NCBI GenBank assembly: GCA_947311845.1
Contig: CAMZMU010000041.1
Location: 136,118,542 to 136,182,541, forward strand
Length of the DNA: 64,000 nucleotides
Source: Poa pratensis
Lineage: Eukaryota; Streptophyta; Magnoliopsida; Poales; Poaceae
Direction: 5' to 3'
Numbering within the stretch: the stretch's first letter is position 1; each line of letters starts with the position of its first letter. The position numbers and the translations under genes were made by a program. The notes beneath the pieces were generated by a model, which saw only the letters and a list, made by a program, of their open reading frames with translations, was not told the DNA's origin and made no database searches. Positions 54,785 through 64,000 of the stretch are shown here, in pieces.

Positions 54785-55838
54785 GGATGACTCCAACGGG
54801 GCGAGGGGTCTGGCCGGGCGGACAGGGGGCGGACATGAATTTGCGTCGAGTGCCCACAGCGGTGGCCGATGCATTCTGCCGACGCATTCTTTTTTCTTTT
54901 CTTTTAAACACAAAAGAGGTAGCAAATTTGGAGAAAATTGATACAAGAAAATAGAGAGAAAATAGCAATCAAGATGCAGAAAAGATAGTATCTCGCTGGC
55001 TCGGTTTGCAGCAAGATGCAATTTTATCAAGATGCAGAAAAAAGCAATCAAGATGCAATTGTATGGGCAGCAGCACGGATCGATCCAATCAAGATCCAAT
55101 CGCCATCTCCAGCTCCAAGGCGCTAGTACCACACTCGAGGAACAAGCACGGATAGATCCAGCTCCAATCGCCATCTCCGGTCGCTACGTGCGGTAGCTCG
55201 AACTTGGCTACACGGAGCGCGGAAGAGGCGGCCAATCTGGTGGTCACGCGCTCTGGGACTGCAGCCGACCTCCTGCTGGTTCGGCACCACCGAATTCAAG
55301 CTGTTGTTCGTCGAGCTCGAGGCGCGTTCGCGGGCGGCGGCCTTCAGGAACCACACGTCCTCGCCGCCATGGTGCAGCAGGTGCCGAGGCACGAGGCCTA
55401 GGCCGCCGTGGTCGTCGTCGAGGCCGACGCCGTCCTCCACCTCCGGGGTCTCGCCATGGTCGCCGCCGATGGGCCGAGTTGGTGAAGAGCTCGTGCGGCT
55501 CGCCGCCGTTGCTGTCTCTTTGCACTCACATGCGGTGGGGATTTGTCTGGGAGAGAGTAGTGGGGTAGGTGGAAGGAGGAGAGAGGAGATTTCTTTGACT
55601 GCCATGTGGCCGGCACACGGACATGGGAGGACATGCGCGGATACTGCGGACCTCTCTTTCCGTCCATTTCTGTCCGTCCCCGACGCATCGGTGACCCAAA
55701 TTTGGACCAGAAATGCGTCGGCCCGGACAAAAATGGACACAAAACGGACCAGCGGACTGGATGCGTCGCATGGTTGGAGGCTGATTTTTGCCATCCGGAC
55801 ACCAACAGACTCGATGCGTCGGCCCGTTGGAGTCATCC
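54785..55838. mobile_element. PIF/Harbinger-like non-autonomous transposon
   Basis: 1054 bp with near-perfect terminal inverted repeats GGATGACTCCAACGGGGCGA and (reverse complement of the right end) GGATGACTCCAACGGGCCGA, flanked by the 3-bp duplication TAA, the PIF/Harbinger signature. Subterminal GACGCAT and GGACAG motifs recur near both ends. The interior gives long biased open frames (for example 55123-55838 minus) but nothing like a DDE transposase or Myb-like partner, so I call it non-autonomous. It sits in the promoter of U2 copy 1. Confidence 0.85.
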
Positions 55839-55868
55839 TAAGGAGGCGGAGGGCAAGATTTTGAAAGC

Positions 55869-56069
55869 ATACTTTTCTCGGCCTTTTGGCTAAGATCAAG
55901 TGTAGTATCTGTTTTTATCAGTTTAATATATCTGATACGTGGGCCATGTGCCCACAACGATATTAATTTTTTTTTTTTTTTGGGGAGGGCCCACCACAGT
56001 GGCTTGCCAATGGGGCCCTCACGTGTCGCCTGGGCGTTGCACTACTGCCCAGGCCTGGCGCACCCCAAC
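55869..56069 (+). pseudogene. U2: U2 snRNA pseudogene (copy 1)
   Basis: The 5' end ATACTTTTCTCGGCC and the block AAGATCAAGTGTAGTATCTG, including the GTAGTA branch-point recognition element, identify U2. A run of T (about 55965-55980) covers the Sm site region and a GCACCCCAAC-type 3' end follows, then CAAGTCAACA resembling the plant snRNA 3' box. Changes from the usual plant U2 include ATACC to ATACT, GTTCTT to GTTTTT, and an extra AT in TTTAATATATCTG in stem IIa. With the promoter split by a transposon it is very likely unexpressed. Confidence 0.85.
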
Positions 56070-56487
56070 CAAGTCAACACAAATTTGTTTCAGTCAGGTA
56101 CAGTTCAGGATGAATTATTGGTAAAAACATCTGAGCTTATTATCAGTCGATATAGTGACAAATTCAACCGACATTCAGTCCCAGGAATGCTAATTTCTGT
56201 CCATTTTATGGCCTGAGGGGGCAGGGGAAATATCATCAGTGCCACCTTTTTTCTTGTTGCAGGACTACAAATATGAACCGATTCATGCATCTTACAGTGA
56301 ACAAGGTGGTACCTGGACTTCTTTTCGAGAACCCGACGGTCCCTCGATTTCACTCATCAGTTTATTCTCCATCATCTGTATCAAAATTCTTTTTTTTTTT
56401 GTACTTAGCAAGTGGTGCTGTGTGTTACCACATAAAGCTTTGCTAATACGAGGGAAATAATTAACATATAATTGAATGTACCTGCAC

Positions 56488-56787
56488 CTCCTCTGCAGAA
56501 AAATCGTTATCCACCACCTGCAAGAGTCGACATAAATACTAGTAAGCTGTCATCAGAACCTTACACATAGATCCAAGTGCATATGCAGGCATGTGAAGAA
56601 AACCATACCTCCATGTCATCCATAAGCAAATAGTTCACCATCTAAATCACAAGTAATATAGCTTCAATTAGGAACAAGTGATGAGCATTTTCCAATTTTC
56701 CAGTTGACCGAAAACTGAATTTATACCTCCATTTTAGTCATATTCATAGCTGCATCCTTGTCCATCACCATCTCGGTCTCAGATGTC
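56488..56787 (-). other. Three small exons of an unrecognised gene
   Basis: Candidate minus-strand exons with AG/GT borders at 56727-56787 (TSETEMVMDKDAAMNMTKME), 56609-56641 (MVNYLLMDDME) and 56488-56517 (VVDNDFSAEE). All are open and acidic. I do not recognise the family. They may continue the reading at 56900-57156, but neither the start nor the end of a gene is established. Confidence 0.35.
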
Positions 56788-56899
56788 CTGCAAATCAGAA
56801 CATGCATCAGAACTTAAGCACCAGCAACAACATCAATCAGTCTGTTCTAAGAAAGATCCAACAATCTGATTACTTAAGAAAATCATACAGATCATTTCT

Positions 56900-57156
56900 G
56901 CATTGTTTGGTGATGCAGCACCTAGAACATCCCGAGGAGGTTCAGCTCCTGAATCGCACTTCTCCCTGTATCTCTGGAACGCAAGAATAAACAGTGTATT
57001 GAGATCCTGGACAGCAGAACGAGCAATGCTCAAAGTATATGGGAAGTAAGATGTACTTGGAGGTGGCTTTTTATGTTCCAGATTGTGAGGCTTGTGACTC
57101 CCATAGCTTCCATCGTCTGCTTCACTGCAGTTGGCTTTGCCTCTAGAGAGTTGCAA
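56900..57156 (-). other. Open stretch of an unrecognised gene
   Basis: A minus-strand reading including STSYFPYTLSIARSAVQDLN and TLFILAFQRYREKCDSGAEP looks like real protein rather than noise. No family is recognised and the borders are not clear. It could belong with the small exons at 56488-56787. Confidence 0.35.
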
Positions 57157-57265
57157 GTGTTGAATAACACAGCATCAGTTTCATTGACAAATTTCAGATC
57201 AAAGGAACAGATAATGAATTGTTGGAAATTATATGCTCAAAGTCAAGAAACCAAACCATAGGGAC

Positions 57266-57352
57266 CTCCTTGGTGCCCTACAGCTTTGACGAAGATCCTA
57301 TGGAGATCATCGTTCCAGCGAAGTAAACTCCATGTCGGCTGCATTGCCCTGA
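57266..57352 (-). pseudogene. Fragment resembling a GARP (MYB-like) DNA-binding domain
   Basis: The minus strand reads LLRWNDDLHRIFVKAVGHQG followed by GP, which fits the start of the GARP/G2-like domain (LRWT.ELH..FV.AV..LGGP) of plant transcription factors. The second half (ATPK...SHLQKYR) is not found nearby, and a stop follows shortly. It is either one exon of a broken gene or a coincidence of a short match. Confidence 0.4.
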
Positions 57353-57499
57353 GAATGTGACAAGCCAGTATGATCGACATGTTAGAAACATCACTGTTTT
57401 GTGTTGGCCGGTCTTTAGACTTCATTCTGCAAATTGGACAGTTTGTCTTGTGCAACTCTCTTTTTAGAATGAAGGCATAACAAACTGGCAAAAGGACAA

Positions 57500-58753
57500 T
57501 ACAGCAGCTTGTGTAACTAAAGATCCAGACTCCTTAAAAAAAAACAATTTCGTAAACGTGGGTGACATGTAGATACAGAAAACATTTCCAAATACACAAA
57601 TCAAGTGGGAGATCAAGCAGAACATCAATTCTCCGACATCCTGTATTATTAAAAGAGTGCTCTAAAACAGCATAAAAGAAACTAAAAGTCATTAAAAATG
57701 CTAGTACCAGTGTATGCGCTGAAGCAAGCGAACTGGGAGTATCTTTTTCATGATACTACTTCGAAAGAGAATAAACAAGAAACTGTATATTTTCAATGTC
57801 CCATATATAGGATCACATTTGTAGAACGTAAGCTAGAAGAACTTGGGTCTTGGGGACCCGACATGGCCGAATTGCTACTCTTTTTCATAGATGGCCGAAT
57901 GGCTACTTGGCCGAGTGACTTGGTCTGTAGCCACACAACTATCTGTATCGTCTGGCCATGTTCTGTGGTTGTTGCTTTATATATAAAGTGAGATAAAAAT
58001 CTAGTTCGAGGAGGGATTTGTGCACGTGGAAGTGGTTCGGTGCAACTTGATAAGATCTATGGCCTTCACTAAATAATATACACAAGAACACCTTCTGTTG
58101 TTCTGGCATATTAAGAACTCCCAATGCCTCACATACCCATGATGATCTTCTTGTACATAAAGAATTGAATCTGGAGCATTTGCTTTCCCCATGGAGAAAG
58201 TTGAGTTACAAGTTGATGGTGCGGCTGTGATTCACTCTGAATTGGACAACTTGAAGTAGGTGAGCAAATGCAGAGTTCATGGTTCTTTTATAGGCACACC
58301 TTCTGTGTGCATTAAGTGCAACCATTCTTCGTCGGGTCTAACCATACTCAAGAACACATGGGTTTGTGGGTCATTTCTCGAACAAGGAAGTGATTGATCT
58401 TACCCTAAACACATCTAGTTCAATGAAAAATAGTTACGTATGAACATAAACATGCAACTTGTTCCTTCCATATATTACATAAAAAGTGTGTGTGCTCAAG
58501 TGCTGTTAGTACTGATTGGTACTAGCGACATGTATTCTTTCCTTAAAACAAAAGAGTGCACAACTTTTCGACAGGAAAAAGAGTGCACAACTCATCAAGC
58601 GTAGTCTGGGAGGCTGGACGAAGCGTCTCTCGGCCTGGCCTGTCCGTCACGCATTTTTCGCAGCCCATTGGGCCTGCTGAAACAAAGGTCCAGTAAGATC
58701 GATCACCGCGTCGAACCTACCGTGTAGCGCGAGGACCAGCTGGTCGTTCGTTT
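57500..58753. other. Intergenic DNA, no gene recognised
   Basis: AT-rich DNA with only short, unsupported open frames. GC content rises from about 58600 toward the U2 promoter. Confidence 0.45.
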
Positions 58754-58765
58754 AGTCCCACCTCG
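58754..58765 (+). promoter_or_regulatory. USE of U2 copy 2
   Basis: AGTCCCACCTCG, one base from the plant USE core (GTCCCACATCG), 32 bp before the TATA box. That spacing is of the RNA polymerase II type; Pol III snRNA genes have about 10 bp less. Confidence 0.8.
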
Positions 58766-58797
58766 CCTAGCGAAGGAGGAGGCGAGAGAGGCTGTGC

Positions 58798-58804
58798 TAT
58801 AAAA
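58798..58804 (+). promoter_or_regulatory. TATA box of U2 copy 2
   Basis: TATAAAA, 33 bp before the first U2 nucleotide at 58831, and 32 bp after the USE. Confidence 0.8.
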
Positions 58805-58830
58805 TGGAGGGGTGGCCAGCGTTGCAAATC

Positions 58831-59027
58831 ATACCTTTCTCGGCCTTTGGCTAAGATCAAGTGTAGTATCTGTTCTTATCAGTTTAATATCTGATATGTG
58901 GGCCATGTGCCCACAACGGTATTAAATTTATTTTTTCTGGGGGAGGGTCCACCACAGTGGCTTGCCACTGGGGCCCTCGCGTGTCGCCTGGGCGTTGCAC
59001 TACTGCCCAGGGCTGGCGCACCCCAAC
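58831..59027 (+). ncRNA. U2: U2 spliceosomal snRNA gene (copy 2)
   Basis: Starts ATACCTTTCTCGG and contains AAGATCAAGTGTAGTATCTG with the GTAGTA segment that pairs with the intron branch point, then AGTTTAATATCTGATATGTG (stem II), an Sm-site region (ATTTATTTTTTCTGG) and the CCACCACAGTGGCTTGCCAC hairpin. It ends GCGCACCCCAAC, followed by CAAGTCAATA, a plausible 3' box. USE and TATA upstream are correctly spaced. One oddity is CCTTTGG where plant U2 normally has CCTTTTGG, a one-base shorter loop in stem I. It could be a functional variant or an early pseudogene. Confidence 0.88.
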
Positions 59028-59378
59028 CAAGTCAATATAAAATGTGTTTCATGATATTCAGTGTGAAGAAAAATCCAACAAATCAACTCGTACAGTTTAT
59101 GAACAGGCATGATCAAAGGATAAAAAAGCTTTTCCATGTGAGTACAGTGGAGCTACAAACAAAGATACAAATTGTGAAGAGTGGAACTGCAGAAACACAA
59201 CTTATTTCGATATAGCACATTTTTTATTGGGTTTTAGAACATCGTTTTATTCTATATAGATATCTAATTCGATACCCCAACATCAACATATCTTTCTCCC
59301 AAAGAAGTAAAACAGCTCCATCTGATGTCTGCTAACTTGCTAAGACAGAGGACAGCTAAATATGCCAGCACAACTCAC

Positions 59379-59973
59379 CTGCTTGATTTCAGAGAACTTC
59401 GCAAGCAAGTCATCTGGAATTGACCAGTCATAAACATCAAGGTTCTGCTTTACACTGTGACCCATCTGAAGGTTACAGCGCAGCGCTACTTGTGCAGGAG
59501 TTTTGCCAAGCTTCTTTGCGATTGAGATGACGACAGGTTCTTTAAGGACATTACCATTCATCCATGTTGAACCTAGTGGCGAGTATGCCTGCAAAATGCA
59601 GAAGCAGAATCGTAAGTACAAGCAGCAGGTATTCTGAAAATTAAAGACACAAGCCCCACTAGCCAGCCCCTTGACTGACCATAAAATACAGTCAGACGGC
59701 AGACTTACAGTGAGGTGAACACCAGCCGATTGGGAGTTTAGATTGCTGCCAACCAGGATGACACTCCACCTGGTCAGCAGCTGGAGGTATGCGAGCAACA
59801 GCAAGCAAGTCACACAGTTTCTTCGATGCAAGGTTGCTCACATCAATTGCACGAGCCTTACCAGCATCATATAGCTTCTCCATTGCTCCCCGTGTAGCTG
59901 GTATGTTAAGTGTTACATAGTTTTCAGGGTTGTTAATACTGGATCCCTTCTTGACGCTAAATGGCCAATGGAT
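59379..59973 (-). pseudogene. Aldo-keto reductase (AKR4C-like) gene fragment
   Basis: Two exons, 59709-59973 ([46 protein letters not shown]) and 59379-59588 ([60 protein letters not shown]), with AG/GT borders. This is the plant AKR4C NADPH-dependent reductase family, and the QVECHP substrate-site motif is kept. Residues expected after WQQ.KL and the loop before KQNLDVYDW are missing, and the N-terminal exons with the catalytic Tyr and Lys and the last exon are absent. It is a gene fragment, not a working enzyme. Confidence 0.85.
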
Positions 59974-61600
59974 CTACAAAAATGTGCATGTGATAATTGT
60001 TTCATATGTGATATTGAAAGCAAACAACATGCCAACTCTTTCAAAGAACAATTATAGCTCAGAAGTTAGACAGAGGTATTACAAAATGAACCACTAAAGA
60101 AACCTTAAGAGTTATTCGTAAGTGGAAGTCTACAGTACAACATCAGTTAATACCAAAATGGATACGCAGAATCATCGTGCAATTGATTAGCATGTGTAAT
60201 ACATGCAGCTGATTACTCAAAAAACTCTCACTAATTTATAATTCACAAAAATGTCAGTTATCTATTGATTAATAGAGGATAATTATATCTTTACTATTAA
60301 AGCAGAGAGCGTGGTATAGTGTCACACTTCAAACTATTTACATACCAAATGCCACCGTGCACCTTATCCACAAAAAAACACTCTCTCTCACGTGTGCCAG
60401 TTTATCCTAACAAACTTTGCAAAAATCTCGCTCTCATCTCACATGCACTTAGCCGCAACAAACTTGGCAAAACTCTCTCTCGCTCATCTCGCATGCGCAT
60501 ACCTTATCTCAACAAACTTTGTTAAATCTTATCTGAACAAATAATTCAAACTGCCCTCTCTCTTATCCCGTTCCTGGCACATTTGATATTTCTCACCGCC
60601 GGCACAAACCCGCCCAACCGAGTAACGCTAACATCTCCTGGCTCGTCGTGCCCAAGACCAAGGGCGACTGCGATGGTCTCCATACCAAGAGACGTCGACG
60701 TTGCGTCGCCGTGGTCCCGCCGATGAGCCGGAGGTCGGCTGCCGGTGATAGTCAAGGACAGTGTGGACGTGTGGTTCCAGGTTCTGGGCAAGCTCGTTCC
60801 TGATCTCTCATGACGAGCATAATAGCAGAACTGTAGGCTGATCAGCGGTGGCTCCGGCAAGTTAGTCGGCAACAAGGACGGTGGGTTCCAGGTCTTGGAC
60901 AAGCTCGTTCATGATCTCTCATGACGAGCGTCCTAGCAGAGCTGAAGCAGAACTGCTGCAATATTTCGGAAGATCCAACTCACGTGTCAAAGCCCATATC
61001 TTTTTTCTGTACGCTACCAATTTCTACTTGACTATGTCACCGTTCATGTATTTAAATTCCATCTGCATTTTATCTCATGATAGATGAATGATGGCACTTA
61101 ATGTTTGTCCACCAGAAGTAGAGCTTCTTTCCCTCCCGTAATTCTCCTTGATTTTTTTACTATGGGTTAGGCAATTTGTGGTTTAACGCTAGCTTAAACT
61201 GAACTCCTTAGCCACTGGCTACAACAAAAATTCTCATGAGTCTTGACTCCTGAGTACCATTACAAAAATATTCTGGCCTACTCAGCCTATTGCAGAACGA
61301 GTACCAAAATATTAGTGCTCAGTGAACCTTCTTGACCAATAGAGCAGAGACGAGTTTAGCATCAAGAAAGGAACGGTGTGCTATGGTTTCCTACAACATT
61401 TACTTGTCGAGCAATCACGTGTGCTTTTGGTTTTAGCAAAAATAAAGATAATCTGATATGAAACTACAATGCTGAGCTCTGCAACATATCGATGCAACTG
61501 TGTTTGTGAAACTATTGAAAAATACACGTCCTCTATATTAGTTTGGATTCGCAAAAATAGAAGTCTATAATAGTTTGGAGCACAATTCACATTTCATTTT
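59974..61600. other. Intergenic DNA, no gene recognised
   Basis: Contains a stretch of repeated ACACTCTCTCTC / CTCGCTCATCTC motifs at 60380-60490 after a TACTATTAAAGCAGAG sequence (60290-60306) of the kind found at ends of some grass elements. No boundaries could be set. The open frame at 60546-60902 (minus) has no recognisable domain. Confidence 0.4.
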
Positions 61601-61643
61601 GTTCTATTTGTTGAGGCTGTAAAACTCCCAAGCCTTCTCTCAT

Positions 61644-61763
61644 ATTTGGTAGGTCGTGGTTTCATGTAGAAACTTCATGGGAGACTGCATGGGAGATTCG
61701 CAAAAATATTTCTCCTATTTGGTAGGTCTTGGTTTCATGTAGAAAATTCATGGGAGACTGCAC
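61644..61763 (+). repeat. Tandem duplication, period 73 bp
   Basis: ATTTGGTAGGTC(G/T)TGGTTTC plus the following 30 bases occurs at 61644 and again at 61717, ending GGGAGACTGCA each time. Confidence 0.75.
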
Positions 61764-62090
61764 AAATTCAAGAAGTTTGAGGTATGCAAACATCGCTGGT
61801 TTGTCTTATTTTCTTAATTACTTTTGTGTTTATAGATGTTGCCGCATGATTATAGTGTGCTCTTTTCCCTCCTTGCTCTTAATAACGTAATTCATCAGCA
61901 CACGAGTTTGAGTGAATTGTTTTTTCTTGCTGAGATGCAAGAGTGAATTTTTACATGAACATCTAGACGATTTTTTTTTCAGCAATCACCAGTGATAGCT
62001 TTTGTAGGTGGATGGACATTCAGACATAACCCACAGAAAATTAAGAGGGGACTAACTACCATGTTCTGGTGCTAGATCTATCATGTTTTA

Positions 62091-62183
62091 TGTTACTTTC
62101 TTTTTCGAGAGTAGAGACCTGTTACTTTTTTTTTCGAGAGTAGAGACCTATTACATTTTTTCGGGAGTAGAGATCTGTTACTT
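62091..62183 (+). repeat. Short tandem repeat, three copies of about 29 bp
   Basis: Units starting TGTTAC or TATTAC with TTTTTCGAGAGTAGAGACC are found at 62091, 62120 and 62149, with a partial fourth at 62175. Confidence 0.75.
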
Positions 62184-64000
62184 TGACGATATTGGAGGAG
62201 AAGATGATGGAACTTATAGTACTAATGTTGACAGAAAATTATGAAATAATCTGATTTCCATGATCTAGACGTAACATTTCTCTTGCTTTAAAGTTATTGT
62301 GTACCACTCTGTATTCCACTACATAAGCAGGTCGTAGAAAGGCCACATCCCTGCTATCTGGTTTCAATAGTAATATATGCTTGTTTTTTCAGTTATCTCT
62401 GGGAGTGCTAAAACTGATTGTTATCTTTTTTACCCTAACTGATTGTTATCTTTTTCTTATCATGAACTAAGATATGGTTTTATACGATAGATGGAGATGT
62501 AATATCACCAGTTAGTCAAGGAATACAATCAACTGTGAAGCTTATGCTTGCTATAGACTAGAAATTCTCTAAGTCTTATGTTGTTGCCTCATGCACAAAG
62601 TAGAAGGTAGCAGGAATGTTTTGTGATAGATCAATGAATCATTGCTTGTTGTAGTTACCAATTGTGTTAGAGTTCACTAAGCTAAACTAAATTTGTTTCC
62701 AGCCGTACAAGAATTCTTCCAAACAAAAAAGGAATCTGTGCTTGTGTTGAGTACTCATTGGGTGACCAGATGATGGATATGGGACTGCAGCATGGTGAAA
62801 ACGAGTGACTACAATATAGATGGAGTAGACAAATCAGGCCAAAAAGGTTTGAGCATACTACAGAAGGATCACATGGTGGTTCTAACTAGCACTAAAGCAA
62901 GTAGTGTTGCTGGCTCGCTGATTCAACGTAATGATGCAACGAGTGACTTCTTTGGTGTCCCAGATAGATCACAAATTCACAATATAACCGGAGATAAGCC
63001 ATGGGGGCCGCTGATGAGAAAACACAAGTTGTGGCGAGTTCTTTACATACAAAGACATGCATTTGTGTTTTGGTCATAGAAGGTTCTTACATAAGTAATT
63101 AACTATTCTTATTAATTAAGATGTACCTTTATTTCCATTTTATCTATTGAATCACTGGTTATTGATTGATGTGGCTGTATTACTATGCTTTAGTAGCCCT
63201 GTGGTGTTGATCGGTATTTAAAAAAAAAATCAGTTGTTGCCTTGTTAATTGACTGTAACATGTGTGTGTGTCTTTGCCTGTCCTGTGACTTCTCTCTTTT
63301 CCATTAGAAGAAAGTTAGATTGTTTCTCTCGGATATGCTGCAAAAAAAATCTCTCGGACGACCAATATTTGATTATACAAAAATATTAATTCTTTTATGT
63401 GCCTAAGTCAAAAAATGACGTAGAAGTTCGTGGTACTGCACTCTGTCGTGTAACTTATGCTCATCCAAGCCATATGTATATCCTCCACATCACTGGAATT
63501 TCATGTATGGTGTATGGGCCGGTGGCAACACACAGATATTAGGTATAGAAATCGGTGCATTTGTTATGCTTCGAAATCTAGGCGTATTAAATTGTACTTC
63601 ATATTCAGGAATAGTAGAAAGAAGAATCTTTAAACAGGAATGAGAAAAAAATAAAGGCGCTGCCTATTATTTCAAGGTTTAGCAAACAATTTTAATTTTT
63701 AGTATAATATAAAAAGCAATAAAGGTTGACAAAAGGAAAAGAAAACAATATATCCAGCCTCTACTGTAGCTATTATGTTCTCTCATACTAGTACCAAGTG
63801 TGTTTATCTTATACATGGATTGGGACTTTGAAGTTGGGAGAGTAAAACTCTGAGCATTTCAGGGAGTCGAGTTTTATTTGATGGCCATGTCCATTGCAAT
63901 CTTCACCATGTCGACTGTTGGTCAGTTTGCTCTCATTGCGCTTGCACGGAGTTCTTTCTTCTTCATTTCTATGTTTTGAGAAGGAAGTGTTTGTCATCCT
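62184..64000. other. No gene recognised to the window end
   Basis: AT-rich DNA. One frame at 62792-63079 (plus, 95 residues: TSDYNIDGVDKSGQKGLSIL) has ordinary protein-like composition but no family is recognised and no exon context is clear. Confidence 0.35.

Noticed and set aside
55123..55899. 258-residue minus-strand open frame
   Set aside because: It lies within the Harbinger-like element, spans its right end into U2 copy 1, and has no transposase motif.
55869..56069. U2 copy 1 as a working snRNA gene
   Set aside because: Promoter elements are more than 1 kb away and the RNA has changes at its 5' end and stem IIa.
60250..60560. Helitron end
   Set aside because: A TACTATTAAAGCAGAG-like sequence is present, but no 3' hairpin with CTRR end could be located.
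1..64000. CRISPR arrays, operons, bacterial-type elements
   Set aside because: None seen; gene structure and repeats are clearly plant nuclear.

Overview
This is plant nuclear DNA from a large, transposon-rich grass genome, most likely a Triticeae cereal (wheat, barley, rye or Aegilops). The signs are intron-containing genes with GT-AG splice sites, a Stowaway MITE with CTCCCTCCGT ends, Athila-like gypsy LTRs beginning TGATACGTC on their coding strand, Copia elements with an initiator tRNA-Met primer site, tRNA-derived SINEs, several LINEs and plant-type U2 snRNA genes. Nothing bacterial is present, and no CRISPR array, operon or origin is expected or seen.

Layout. 1-3990: a decayed LINE (+). 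4060-4840: a broken copy of the last two exons and 3' UTR of a cationic amino acid transporter gene (-). 4850-7270: a LINE fragment (-) split by a gypsy solo LTR (5107-6771, TSD TAGTG), which itself holds a Stowaway MITE. 8015-8523: a hAT-type MITE. About 9395-9690: a SINE. 10063-28684: a rhomboid-protease gene (RBL12-like, +), now a pseudogene, whose first exon is split by a Copia element (10442-25775, TSD TCCAG). That Copia is in turn split by a young, complete Athila-like gypsy element (13489-23836, TSD AGCCT). 29349-30688: a 5'-truncated LINE with a 13-bp TSD. 31073-35063: an intact 14-exon cationic amino acid transporter gene (-). 36700-41366: a nearly full-length LINE (+). About 41380-41668: a second SINE. 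41696-48098: a second Copia element (-). 48873-53226: an intact 10-exon NEMP/DUF2215 nuclear-envelope membrane protein gene (-). 54734-56069: a U2 snRNA pseudogene whose promoter was split at the TATA box by a PIF/Harbinger-like transposon (54785-55838, TSD TAA). 56488-57355: unplaced small exons, one resembling part of a GARP MYB-like domain. 58754-59027: a second U2 snRNA gene with its own USE and TATA. 59379-59973: an aldo-keto reductase gene fragment. 59974-64000: no gene recognised.

The intact host protein genes are the transporter and the NEMP protein; I assembled both exon by exon, and their coding lengths (1875 and 1596 nt) are multiples of three with matching intron phases. They have no obvious joint function. 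The rest is mobile DNA, and the order of events can be read from it: the Copia hit the rhomboid gene first (LTRs differ at about 8 sites in 310 bp by eye), then the gypsy hit the Copia (LTRs differ at about 3 substitutions in 1.5 kb by eye). The most striking observation is the Harbinger-like insertion exactly in the TATA box of a U2 gene. The two U2 copies share the same USE-TATA-start spacing once the transposon is mentally removed, so this is a readable case of a snRNA gene losing its promoter to a transposon.
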